This document shows positions 54,401 through 62,286 of a stretch of 64,000 bases of DNA, one piece after another. The notes below the pieces were generated by a model, which saw only the letters and a program-made list of their open reading frames with translations, was not told where the DNA came from and did no database searches. Position 1 is the stretch's first letter, and each line of letters opens with the position of its first letter. The DNA lies in contig CAZWFN010000001.1 of the NCBI GenBank assembly GCA_964633205.1, forward strand, positions 148,303-212,302, read 5' to 3'. Both the position numbers and the translations under genes were made by a program. Source of the DNA: CAYVQE01 sp964633205. GTDB taxonomy: Bacteria; Myxococcota; B64-G9.

Positions 54401-55716
54401 GCCTCGAGGCGGCGGTGCGCGCCTTTCGCAACCACCACGCCGGCGCCCGGCCCAGCGGCGGGCGCAGCCGGCTGCCGGTGCTGCCTGAGCGTGGCCGATC
54501 TCTAGGGGACCGCCACCTGCTCATCCCCGCCTGGGATACGCTGGCCTCGCCCCTGTTCGTCGCCGGTCTGCAACAAGCCGGCATCGATGCCCGCCTGATC
54601 CACGAAGACGGGGATCTGATCCAGGAGAGCCTGGGGCTGAACACCGGCCAGTGCATCCCGCTCAACATCATCGTCCACGAGTTCGCCGCCCAGGTCGAAC
54701 GCGAGGGGCTGGACCCGGCCCGCACCGCGTTGTGGATGCCCTCTTCGTCCATTCCCTGCAACATCTGCTTCTTTCCCGAGTACGCCAAGGGCCTGCTCGA
54801 GTCCATGGGCGGCGGCCTGGAGCGCTGCCGCGTCTATGCCGGCGATATCAGCGCCGCCGACATATCGCCGCGGGCTATGCTAAATGCATTCTTCGCTTTC
54901 CTGTTCGGCGGAATGCTGCGCCGGATGCAATGCAAACGACGGGCGCACGAGCTGCGCGCCGGCCAGACCGACCGGGCGGTGACCGCCGGGCTCGAGATCT
55001 TCACCGAGGCCCTGCTGGGCCGGCGGCCCAAGCTGGAGGCCGCCCGGAAGGTGGTCGAGCATTTCCTGGCGGTGGAGGTCGACGGCCGGCCCAGGCAGCA
55101 GGTGGCCATCTTCGGCGACCTGTACGTGCGCGACAACGACGTGGTCAACCAGGATCTGCTGCGCACCATCGAAGCCCACGGGGGCGAGGTCGTCACCACG
55201 CCCTATACGGAGTACGTCAACATCATCGCCCTGCCCTATCTGCGCAAGTGGCTGCGCGAGGGCTCCTACGCCGACGTGCTCAAATCGGCGCCCTTCGCGC
55301 TGAGCCTGGAGCTGCTCGAGCGGCCATTCCGCCGCGAGTTCGCCCGCGTGCTGGGCGAGCACCCGCGGATGGCCGATCTCGGCAACCGCAAGGAAATCCT
55401 GGATCAATTCAAGCTCAGCCTGTACCACACCGGCGAGAGCTTCGATAACCTGCTCAAGATCTTCCACCTGCTCGAACGCTATCCGGACATCTCGCTGTTC
55501 GTACAGACCAACCCGGCCTTCTGCTGCCCCTCGCTGGTCACCGAAGCCATGGCCGCCCGCATCGAGCAGGCCACCGGTGTGCCCGTGGTCAGCATCACCT
55601 ACGACGGCACCGCCGCGCCCAAGAACGACATGGTGGTGCCTTACCTGGAGCTCGGCCGCGCACCGGCGGGCGCCTCGCCACAGCGACGGGCCGGGACGGG
55701 TTCGGACAGTATTTGA
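51445..55716 (+). CDS. Giant acyl-CoA dehydratase activase/dehydratase-like fusion
   Basis: A 1423-residue protein. Two ASKHA ATPase domains of the BadF/BadG/BcrA/HgdC type come first. The second (about 330-590) has DIGSTSTKALLL, EIGGQDAKFT and CAAGTGSFIEEQ with the 4Fe-4S-bridging Cys. The first (1-250) keeps CAAGTGSFLDQQ but has GGERFS for GGQDAKF. Next come CTEICDLCRNHCKLR (about 621-635), a DUF2229-like region and an HgdB-like C-terminus with CTPDGC and SSIPCNICFFPEY. Such proteins are widespread in anaerobes; they resemble ATP-driven electron injectors for 2-hydroxyacyl-CoA dehydratases, but the substrate is unknown. GGAGG lies 7 bases before the ATG. The hydrolase gene overlaps its stop by one base. 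Confidence 0.93.
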   Translation: MRESILGIDVGAVSLSAALVAPDGRLLRGTSRPHGGEVETCLHTCLDALQAGGSMRVVTRSTPRSIAAAHRADNLVAAIRAAQALHPGLGALLLVGGERFSLSLFDSEGSYRESRFNSLCAAGTGSFLDQQARRLGLADSAAIGETALRADGERPRIATRCAVFAKTDLIHAQQEGFSLEAICDGLCHGLAANVLDALVSGRPLPDPVVFAGGVAHNPAVVAHMRSILDRPLTVDAQASLYGAYGAVLDYLEVGRSRGRPAGRSGPRLAAAACDSAPSRSFFPPLQPTSGAYPDFAAGDGWLFRPRVVQSAQPVEVDAYHTPTGRHSLSALLGLDIGSTSTKALLLDADRDAAAAGTAAPQVLAGFYTRTAGRPLVAVQAIFEAAADWAERAGLSLEVAAAATTGSGRKFIGALIGADEVLDEITAHARAAVELDPEVDTIIEIGGQDAKFTTLRDGAVTQSFMNHVCAAGTGSFIEEQAQRLGCSLRAFAERTAGRRAPLASDRCTVFMERDINHFLADGVAVDEVLCAVLHAVRDNYLLKVARQGSIGDRICFQGATAKNRSLVAAFEQKLGKAIHVSRYCHLTGALGAALELSDARLREPRSSDFKGLDLFRERIPVCTEICDLCRNHCKLRLAEVRGQRVGYGYLCGRDPDEERFVSSNRSGFDLLRARARHFRVDTPRPRRDVVIGLPAALHLFEELPLWRRFFAELGVRCVSSERLTDPVTRGKRLAGAEFCAPVAAWHAHVASLADRADWIFTPNYLEREHPRDERRLYCYYTQYAPSMVADMQLPGLADKCLMPLVHIGERRFAGGGRLHAALQPALGPDLSRSEVERAYDKASEWFAARRTSWARVLEQEREGDELSVVLLGRPYTVLSPKMNKSIPELLARMGIKTFDQDVLAETALERNADLAPKLRWAQGQRLMAAAEAVARIPGLYPVLITSFKCTPDGCLLETFRRLMNASGKPYLVLQLDEHDSRVGYETRLEAAVRAFRNHHAGARPSGGRSRLPVLPERGRSLGDRHLLIPAWDTLASPLFVAGLQQAGIDARLIHEDGDLIQESLGLNTGQCIPLNIIVHEFAAQVEREGLDPARTALWMPSSSIPCNICFFPEYAKGLLESMGGGLERCRVYAGDISAADISPRAMLNAFFAFLFGGMLRRMQCKRRAHELRAGQTDRAVTAGLEIFTEALLGRRPKLEAARKVVEHFLAVEVDGRPRQQVAIFGDLYVRDNDVVNQDLLRTIEAHGGEVVTTPYTEYVNIIALPYLRKWLREGSYADVLKSAPFALSLELLERPFRREFARVLGEHPRMADLGNRKEILDQFKLSLYHTGESFDNLLKIFHLLERYPDISLFVQTNPAFCCPSLVTEAMAARIEQATGVPVVSITYDGTAAPKNDMVVPYLELGRAPAGASPQRRAGTGSDSI

Positions 55717-56624
55717 TGGCCCGGGGAGGAAGCTCGAGCCCTTCGCCCTGGAAACGGCGTCTGTGGAAGATCGGGCGGCTGGTGCTGCTCAGCGTGCTGG
55801 TCACCTACCTGGGGAGTCTGGTGGTGTTCTGGTTCTTCGGCCGTCGCATCCTCTTTCCCAGCCATCTGGCCGGACCCGTGCCCGAGACCGTGCAGCCGAT
55901 CGCGGGCCTGCAACGCTGGTGGCTCGATACCCCCGAAGGCCGGGTCGAGGCTTGGTGGCTGCCGGCCGCGGACGCCGGCGCCGAGCGACCCGGCCCGGCG
56001 GTGGTGTTCTGTCACGGCAACGCCGAGTTGATCGACGACTGGCCCGGCGAGCTGGCCGGCTACCGGCGGCTGGGAGTCGGGCTGCTGCTGCCCGAGTACC
56101 GCGGCTACGGCCGCTCGGCCGGCAGCCCGTCGCAGGCCGCCATCACCCGCGACATGGTGGCCTTCCACGACCGATTGGCCGCGCTCGACACCGTCGATCC
56201 GGCCCGCATCGCCTACCACGGCCGCTCCATCGGCGGCGGCATCGCCTGTGCCCTGGCGGCCGAGCGGCCGCCGCGGGCGCTGATCCTGCAGTCGACCTTC
56301 ACCTCGATCCGGGACATGGTGGCGCGCTACCTGGTGCCTGGCTTTCTGGTGCGCGAGCCGCTCGACAACCTGGCCCTGGTCGAGGACTTCGCCGGGCCGG
56401 TGCTGGTCATCCACGGCCGGCAGGACGAGCTGGTGCCTTTCGCCCACGGCCGGCGGCTGGCCGCGGCGGCCGCCGACGGGCGGTTGGTGGCCTACGACTG
56501 CGACCACAACTCCTGCCCGCCCGACCCGCGCGCCTACTGGTCCGAGCTGGAGTCCTTCCTGCGCCGGTCCGGGCTGTTGACCGACGCTGAGCCCGAACGC
56601 GCCCCTCGTCGTTCCACCAGGTGA
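55716..56624 (+). CDS. Membrane-anchored alpha/beta hydrolase
   Basis: A 302-residue serine hydrolase with one N-terminal membrane helix (LVLLSVLVTYLGSLVVFWFF). The oxyanion region FCHGNAE, the nucleophile GRSIGGG, Asp in HGRQDELVP and His in DCDHNSC form the ABHD13/FrsA-like set. The substrate is unknown. Its ATG shares one base with the activase stop (TGATG), so the two are translationally coupled. Its last 91 bases overlap the converging glycosyltransferase gene. Confidence 0.87.
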   Translation: MARGGSSSPSPWKRRLWKIGRLVLLSVLVTYLGSLVVFWFFGRRILFPSHLAGPVPETVQPIAGLQRWWLDTPEGRVEAWWLPAADAGAERPGPAVVFCHGNAELIDDWPGELAGYRRLGVGLLLPEYRGYGRSAGSPSQAAITRDMVAFHDRLAALDTVDPARIAYHGRSIGGGIACALAAERPPRALILQSTFTSIRDMVARYLVPGFLVREPLDNLALVEDFAGPVLVIHGRQDELVPFAHGRRLAAAAADGRLVAYDCDHNSCPPDPRAYWSELESFLRRSGLLTDAEPERAPRRSTR

Positions 56625-58210
56625 AGCCGCCCGCGCAACCGCCGCACGCGATAGGCCGGATTGCGCTCCAGCCGATGCTCGGACCACAACCGCTCATCCT
56701 CGTCCAGCAGCAGGAAGCGATCGTGCTCGGCCAGGAAGCGTTCGCCCGAGACGATGGCGTGCTCGGGATAGTGCCGCTTCATGGCCGACATCACCTTGTA
56801 GTCCACGGTGCTGTTGGCCAGCCCCCCCGGCTGCATGGCCGCCTCCCAGTCGAGGATGAAGAAATAGGGCGCCTCCGGATGGTAGAAGCGACGCGGCAGG
56901 TACTTGTGCGGCGACTCGACGGCCACCGGTAGATCGGGCAGACCGATCAGCTCGCCCCGGCCCGGCACCGGCTTGGGATCCTCGCGCCAGGCCCGCCAAA
57001 CGGGAATCGCCAGCGCCAGGCCCACCAAGGCCAGCACCACCGCCTGCCGCACGCGCCGCCAGCAGCGACCCGGAGCGGTGTCGCCCGCGGCCGCGGACCA
57101 GGCCGCGTCCACCCGGCTGGCCGGCAGGGACAGGATCAGCACCCAACCGACGAGCCCGGGCAACATGTAGCGGTCGAGAAAGACCGGCCGCCCGATCTGC
57201 GACCACAGCCAGGCGACCAGGGGCACGCCGAAGGCGAGCACCAGCCCCAGCAGCAGCAGGTGCAGCCTGCCGGCGGCCGGGGCCAGCCCGTCGGGCGGCG
57301 CGGACTCGATGCGTCTATCGAGCCAGGCCAGCACCACCGCCGCGGCCACGGCCAGCAGCAGCCAACCCAGCTGCAGCCCCAGCGTCATGCAGTTGTGCAT
57401 CCAGCCCCACTCGGGCACCGGCAACCAGAAGCAGGGCTCGCCCACCTCCAGCTGGCGCAGGAAGGGACCCAGCCACATGAAAAAGGGTGCCCAGCCCAGT
57501 GCGAAGGAGCCGTAGACGCGCAAGCGGCCGCTCCAGCGTCGCTGGAGCAGGTCCCACAGCAGCAGGCAGGCCAACAAGGCGCAGGAGTAGACCAGGCCGA
57601 AGGGGTGGACCAGGATCAGGCCGGCATGGGCGGCGGCATTGGTCAACAGCAGCCTTTTGTCGGGTCTCCGCTCGCGGATCAGGGCGTCGCAGCGCTCGAC
57701 CGCCCAGACGGCCAGGGCCATGAACAGGCCGTAGAAACGCGCCTGCACGTTTTGCTCGTAGAGCACATGGCTGCCCAGAAAGACCAATGGCACGCTCAGG
57801 CTTGCCGCCCAGAAGCCGAAGCGCCGCCGCACCAGCCGCCAGCAGAGAAGCAAGGCGATGGCAAAGCCCAGAGCCGAAAACAGCCGCAGCGACAATGGCG
57901 AGGCGCCGAAGACCGCCGACCACAGCCAGGTCAGGCTGAAGTACAACGGCGGCGAGGTATCGACCTGGTCGCCCAGCGCCTGAATCATGTGCCACCAGGA
58001 CGGATCCGCCGCCAGCTGATAGCTGAGCAGCTCGTCCATCCACATCCAGCGCTTGGGCGAAAGCAGTACGCAGCAGACCAGCAGCACCGCCCCGGCGGCC
58101 AGGGGCACCGCGTGTCGCCACAGCGCGGCCGCGGCGGGCTGGAGCTTTGCTCGAATCGTCAAGACGCTCGACTCCCGGGGGCACGGATTCCCCATGGTGA
58201 TAGCACGCAT
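56534..58210 (-). CDS. GT-C type membrane glycosyltransferase
   Basis: A 558-residue inner-membrane protein with about ten helices. SPKRWMWMDELLSYQLA near the N-terminus has the D-E pair of polyprenyl-phosphate-sugar-dependent (ArnT/PMT-like) glycosyltransferases, and a C-terminal soluble domain follows. It would transfer a sugar from an undecaprenyl-phosphate carrier on the periplasmic face. The ATG at 58210 has GGAG upstream; 58195 is an alternative. The divergent GT2 gene, 67 bases away, may make that carrier-linked sugar. Confidence 0.83.
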   Translation of the reverse strand: MRAITMGNPCPRESSVLTIRAKLQPAAAALWRHAVPLAAGAVLLVCCVLLSPKRWMWMDELLSYQLAADPSWWHMIQALGDQVDTSPPLYFSLTWLWSAVFGASPLSLRLFSALGFAIALLLCWRLVRRRFGFWAASLSVPLVFLGSHVLYEQNVQARFYGLFMALAVWAVERCDALIRERRPDKRLLLTNAAAHAGLILVHPFGLVYSCALLACLLLWDLLQRRWSGRLRVYGSFALGWAPFFMWLGPFLRQLEVGEPCFWLPVPEWGWMHNCMTLGLQLGWLLLAVAAAVVLAWLDRRIESAPPDGLAPAAGRLHLLLLGLVLAFGVPLVAWLWSQIGRPVFLDRYMLPGLVGWVLILSLPASRVDAAWSAAAGDTAPGRCWRRVRQAVVLALVGLALAIPVWRAWREDPKPVPGRGELIGLPDLPVAVESPHKYLPRRFYHPEAPYFFILDWEAAMQPGGLANSTVDYKVMSAMKRHYPEHAIVSGERFLAEHDRFLLLDEDERLWSEHRLERNPAYRVRRLRGRLHLVERRGARSGSASVNSPDRRRKDSSSDQ

Positions 58211-58277
58211 GATCGAGCGGCTCCAGTCCGCCCGCACCCGGCTTGTGCCGCTCGGTCGCCCGTGATACTCCGGGTCC

Positions 58278-58982
58278 ATGTGGCTCAGCCTGGTGGTCCC
58301 GGTGTTCGACGAGGCGCGACGCGTCGAGGACAGCCTGCGCCAGGCGACGGCCTATCTGCGCCAGCGCTTCGAGCGCGAATTCGAGCTGATCGCGGTCGAC
58401 GACGGCAGCCGCGATGGCAGCCGCGACATCCTACAGCGCCTGCGCGGCGAGCTGCCGCTGCGGGTCATCCACCTGCCGCACAACCGGGGCAAGGGGGCCG
58501 CCATCCGGGCCGGCATGCTGGCCGCGGCCGGCGAGATGACGCTGTTCAGCGACGCCGATCTGTCGACCCCGCTGACCGAGACCGCCCGTTTCCTGGACGC
58601 GCTGGCCGCCGGCGCCGACCTGGCCATCGGCACCCGCAAGGCGGCCGAGGCCGCGGTCACCCGGCCCCAGACGCTGCACCGCACCCTGATGGGCCGCGGC
58701 TACACCCATCTGGCCAATCTGATCACCGGGCTCAGCGTCTCGGACTACACCTGCGGCTTCAAGGCCTTTTCCCGCCGGGCGCGCCGGGCCATTTTCCCGC
58801 GCTGCCGGCTGGACCGCTGGTCCTTCGACGTGGAGGTACTCTACCTGGCCCACCGGCTGGGCTTGAGCGTGCGCGAGCTGCCGGTGCACTGGGAGGACCG
58901 GCCCGACTCCAAGGTACGCCTGCTGCGCGACACCCTGGGATCCTTCACCGAACTGCTGGCACTACTGGTTCATCACCGCTGA
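58278..58982 (+). CDS. GT2 polyprenyl/dolichyl-phosphate-sugar synthase-like glycosyltransferase
   Basis: A 234-residue cytosolic family 2 glycosyltransferase, like dolichyl-phosphate glucosyl/mannosyltransferases. SLVVPVFDEARRV, VDDGSRDGS, and FSDADLSTP (metal D-x-D) are present, as is the later WSFDVEVLYLA. It probably loads a sugar from a nucleotide donor onto a polyprenyl-phosphate, supplying the divergent GT-C enzyme; that is a neighbourhood inference. Its stop overlaps the pcm gene by 10 bases, convergently. Confidence 0.9.
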   Translation: MWLSLVVPVFDEARRVEDSLRQATAYLRQRFEREFELIAVDDGSRDGSRDILQRLRGELPLRVIHLPHNRGKGAAIRAGMLAAAGEMTLFSDADLSTPLTETARFLDALAAGADLAIGTRKAAEAAVTRPQTLHRTLMGRGYTHLANLITGLSVSDYTCGFKAFSRRARRAIFPRCRLDRWSFDVEVLYLAHRLGLSVRELPVHWEDRPDSKVRLLRDTLGSFTELLALLVHHR

Positions 58983-59644
58983 CCGAACTCGGCCGGCTTC
59001 CAGCCGGCCGCACCGACCAAGGGCACGAAGCGCACCGCGCCGAGCGATTCGCGGCGCACCTCGTCGGCCGACACGCGGCGCAGGCGCAGCAGCTCCTGGC
59101 CGGACAGCCCGCTGCCGCCGACCGGCACCACCAGGCGCCCGCCCACGGACAGCTGGCCGAGCAGCGGTTGCGGCACCTCGGGGGCGCCGGCGGTGACCAC
59201 GATGGCGTGGAAGGGCGCCTGCTCGGGCCAGCCCAGGGTGCCGTCGCCCACCTGGATGTGGACGTTGTGGCGGTCGATGCGCTCGAGCTGCTCCTTGGCA
59301 GCCTTGGCCAGCTGAGCGTCGCGCTCGATGGTGTAGACCTCGGCCGCGGCGTAGCTGGTCACCGCGGCGGCGTAACCCGAGCCGGTGCCGACCTCGAGCA
59401 CCCGGTCCGAATCCGACAGCTCCAGGGCCTGGATCATCAGCGCGACGATGTAGGGCTGGGAGATGGTCTGGCCACCCCCGATCGGCAAGGGCCCGTCTTC
59501 GTAAGCCGCGTCGACCAGGCGATCGGGCACGAACTGTTCGCGGGCCACCGCCCGCATGCCTTCCAGCACGGCCGGATCTCGGATGCCGCGGGGGATGAGC
59601 TGTTGGCGCACCATCTGCTCGCGGGCGCGGGCGAAGTCCATCAT
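58973..59644 (-). CDS. pcm: Protein-L-isoaspartate O-methyltransferase
   Basis: A 223-residue SAM-dependent enzyme that methylates L-isoaspartyl residues so that damaged proteins can be repaired. PLPIGGGQTISQPY and EVGTGSGYAAAV (SAM loop) are the hallmarks, and the length is normal. Two adjacent ATGs begin it, with AAGGA about 9 bases upstream of the first at 59644. Confidence 0.95.
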   Translation of the reverse strand: MMDFARAREQMVRQQLIPRGIRDPAVLEGMRAVAREQFVPDRLVDAAYEDGPLPIGGGQTISQPYIVALMIQALELSDSDRVLEVGTGSGYAAAVTSYAAAEVYTIERDAQLAKAAKEQLERIDRHNVHIQVGDGTLGWPEQAPFHAIVVTAGAPEVPQPLLGQLSVGGRLVVPVGGSGLSGQELLRLRRVSADEVRRESLGAVRFVPLVGAAGWKPAEFGQR

Positions 59645-59973
59645 GGCTGCGCATCCTTTCCGCCGGGCGGCCCGTCGAGCCGGTCCGGCACTGCCGGACC
59701 GCTCCAGCCGTCCATGGCTGCCCTCATTCTGATCTTACCCCATATAGCAATGATCGCACCAACCGGGCGCGGCCAGGACGGGGCCTGAAATCCGCTGGCA
59801 GCGGGCGCTGCGGCTCGGATCAAACGGGCGCCGGACCGAAACGAGCCGTCCGAACTCGACCAGCGCCTGGTGCGCCGCAGGCGTTCGATGCTACTCTAAG
59901 CAGACGGCACCTCCAGCGGGAGTGAACATCGCCACTGGAGGTACCAGGGAAAACCCGATCGAGGAGCAGACAC
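59645..59973. other. Intergenic region with hairpins
   Basis: About 330 bases between divergent genes. CGCCTG (59864-59869) can pair with CAGGCG (59878-59883), and ACCTCCAG (59909-59916) with CTGGAGGT (59935-59942). A GAGGAG ribosome binding site precedes the next gene. No gene or firm promoter is visible; the second hairpin would lie in the leader of the gene at 59974. Confidence 0.45.
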
Positions 59974-61041
59974 ATGCGAGCTCAGTCGATCATCTGGATC
60001 GCGATTCTGGCCACGGCGGCGACGGCCGCGCCCGCCGCCGGGCAGGGCGACGGCGGCGACGCGCCGGCCGAGCGCTTCGTCCTGGTCAGCCGCCACGCCT
60101 GGTTCTACCAGGCGCCGGCCGACGACGCGCCGCGGTTTTCGCTCTCGGCCACGCCGCTTGAAAACGAGGGCCAGGCGGCCGGCGCCCCGCCCTTCCGCCT
60201 GGCGCTGGTCCAACGCCACGGCGACTGGCTGGAGATGCGCAACCCACCGCCGGGCGGCGGTCATTGCGTCGCCGCCCCGCGGGTCATCGCGCCTTATGCG
60301 CTGCGCCTGTTCGTCAAACGCAGTGCCGTCGGTCCGGTGGTGCGGCGCCCGGTGGTCAAGCGCTATGGCCGGGGCCTCATCGCCCGGGTGGCCCCGGGAC
60401 GCTGGCTGAAGCCCGGCCAACGCGTGATCAAGGCCGCCGGCGGCAAGCTGCGGCTGAAGCTGGCCGCCGGCGACATCGGCTGGTTCTACACCCGAAGCAA
60501 GCCCTTGCCGCAGGCGCTCGAGCAGTGGATCTACTATGCCGATTCGGGCGACCTGGTACGCCGCGACCGGGCCGGCTCGCGATCCGGGGCCACCCACGCG
60601 GTGCTGGCCATCGAAGCCCGGCCCGAGCGAAAAAACCGGCGGGTCACCCTGCGCGACCGCTGCGTCTCCTACCAGCGGCGCCTGCCCAAGAAGCGCAAAA
60701 ACGCTCAGCGAAATCTGCTGGCTCTGCTCGGCGACGGTAAGGAAAACCTGGCGCACGACGTGTTCGGGGCCGGGCCCCCCAGGGACGGCGTCGGCGCCGC
60801 GGCGGCCGAACCGGTCACCCTACCCGCCGGCCAGCCCCTCACCTGGCGCGACGGCAGCCCGGCTGGCCGCATGCGCAGCGACCACGCCCCGGACGCCGAG
60901 GTAGAGCCCGCCGGCGAGCGCCGCTGCTTCGCCGAGATCACCGCCTGCAAGCCGCAGACCGGTCTGGACAGCCGGTCCGGCTGCAGCGATCCCGCCAAAA
61001 AATCCCAGCTGATCATCTGCGTGGCAGCCGAGGATCTCTGA
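59974..61041 (+). CDS. Secreted SH3-like protein, unknown
   Basis: A 355-residue protein with a signal peptide (IIWIAILATAATAAPAAG). The following region (FVLVSRHAWFYQAPADDAPR, LVQRHGDWLEMRN) resembles the start of SH3b-type cell-wall binding domains; later repeats of VVKRY and KPGQRVIK are beta-rich. Four to five Cys lie in the C-terminal part. It is not assigned to a named family. GAGGAG lies 7 bases before the ATG. Confidence 0.68.
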   Translation: MRAQSIIWIAILATAATAAPAAGQGDGGDAPAERFVLVSRHAWFYQAPADDAPRFSLSATPLENEGQAAGAPPFRLALVQRHGDWLEMRNPPPGGGHCVAAPRVIAPYALRLFVKRSAVGPVVRRPVVKRYGRGLIARVAPGRWLKPGQRVIKAAGGKLRLKLAAGDIGWFYTRSKPLPQALEQWIYYADSGDLVRRDRAGSRSGATHAVLAIEARPERKNRRVTLRDRCVSYQRRLPKKRKNAQRNLLALLGDGKENLAHDVFGAGPPRDGVGAAAAEPVTLPAGQPLTWRDGSPAGRMRSDHAPDAEVEPAGERRCFAEITACKPQTGLDSRSGCSDPAKKSQLIICVAAEDL

Positions 61042-61166
61042 TCCGGCCGGCATCGGGCCGGTCCGGACCGTCTCGTCTCATCCACGACGATAAAAGTGTA
61101 ATGGCATGTCGCTTGCAGCGACCAAAACCCGGCGACGGTGGCGAGAACGAACAGGGGAGGTTCGAC

Positions 61167-61595
61167 ATGCCGATACGCAAATCAGATGCGGCCTGGACCG
61201 GCGGGCTGAAGGACGGCGGTGGTCAGGTGCTGTTGGGCAGCGGGGCCTTCGAGGGCGCCTACAGCGCCGGATCCCGATTCGAGGACGCTGCGGGCACCAA
61301 CCCCGAAGAGCTGATCGGGGCGGCCCATGCCGGTTGTTTCTCGATGGCCCTGAGCGGGCTGTTGGAAGAGTCGGGACATCAGGTGACCCGCATTCAGACC
61401 CGGGCCGAGGTCAAGCTCGAGAAGCAAGACGCGGGCTTCACCATCACCGGCATCACCCTGCGCACCCGCGGCCAGGTGCCGGGCATGGACGAGGCGACCT
61501 TCCGCGAGCAGGCGACCAAGGCCAAGGACAACTGCCCGGTCTCCAAGGCGCTGATGGGCACCGCCATCGAGTTGGAGGCGACCCTGGAGACCTGA
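61167..61595 (+). CDS. OsmC/Ohr family peroxide-reducing protein
   Basis: A 142-residue cytosolic thiol peroxidase of the OsmC family. The reactive Cys is in HAGCFSMAL and the resolving Cys in DNCPVSKAL, as expected for OsmC/Ohr proteins acting on organic hydroperoxides. AGGGGAGG lies 6 bases before the ATG at 61167. It is followed by a strong hairpin shared with the convergent rhodanese-like gene. Confidence 0.95.
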   Translation: MPIRKSDAAWTGGLKDGGGQVLLGSGAFEGAYSAGSRFEDAAGTNPEELIGAAHAGCFSMALSGLLEESGHQVTRIQTRAEVKLEKQDAGFTITGITLRTRGQVPGMDEATFREQATKAKDNCPVSKALMGTAIELEATLET

Positions 61596-61621
61596 GTGCA
61601 GACAGCGGTCCGATAGAGACA

Positions 61622-61664
61622 CGCGCCCCGGCAACGGCGTCGTTTGCTCCGTTGCTGGGGTGCG
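61622..61664. terminator. Bidirectional hairpin between convergent genes
   Basis: CGCGCCCCGGCAACGG and CCGTTGCTGGGGTGCG form a 16-bp stem with two G-U pairs around an 11-base loop, between the OsmC and rhodanese stops. A shared terminator is the natural reading; there is no U-tract. Confidence 0.6.
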
Positions 61665-61700
61665 GTGCTGCCCGACGGGTTCCTTCAGCCGGCGCGGTGA

Positions 61701-62141
61701 TCAACCGCCGCCACCGCCCTCGGACGGCTCGCCCTTGAAGGCGCCGCCGTAGGCGTTCTCGCGATCGACCACCAAGGGCCGCACCTCGCGCACCGGCCCG
61801 TGGGTGTGGGTCTTGGCGCTGGGAGAGGCCTCGATCGGCAGGCCGGCCCGGCGCCAGGCGTCCAGTCCGTCCGCATAGCGGTGCACGTTTTGCATCCCCA
61901 GGCTCTCGAGCCGCTCGGCGGCCTCGGCCGCGATGTCGTCCTCGCCACCGTCGGCGTAGACGATCACCATGGATTCGGGGTTCATGGTGTGCGCCACGCG
62001 GAAGCTCAGCGAGCCCATGGGGGCCGTCTTGGCTCCCGGAATGTGGGCCTGCTCGAAGTCCACGTCCCCGCGCACGTCGAACAGCGCCAGCGGCCCCTGC
62101 TCCAACTTGCTCTGCAGCTCTTCGGTGCTGATGCGCTTCAT
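61701..62141 (-). CDS. Rhodanese-like protein lacking the catalytic Cys
   Basis: A 146-residue rhodanese-fold protein. FDVRGDVDFEQAHIPGA and LDAWRRAGLPIE are clear rhodanese landmarks. The active-site loop reads VYADGGEDD where active enzymes have a Cys at the position of the Ala, so sulfur transfer is unlikely. A Gly-rich tail (SEGGGGG) ends it. It may bind or scaffold a partner. AAGGA lies about 9 bases before the ATG. Confidence 0.85.
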   Translation of the reverse strand: MKRISTEELQSKLEQGPLALFDVRGDVDFEQAHIPGAKTAPMGSLSFRVAHTMNPESMVIVYADGGEDDIAAEAAERLESLGMQNVHRYADGLDAWRRAGLPIEASPSAKTHTHGPVREVRPLVVDRENAYGGAFKGEPSEGGGGG

Positions 62142-62286
62142 CGGCCACGTCCTTCCCCCCGGCTCTCGGCATCACCGGGATCGGACAACTTGGACATGGG
62201 GCCGCCGGACGTCAAGACGGCCGGTGGCGCTCCACCCGCGGCGAGTCGTTGTTCCCCGGCCGCGGCGGCGGTAAGCTGCCGGTGAT

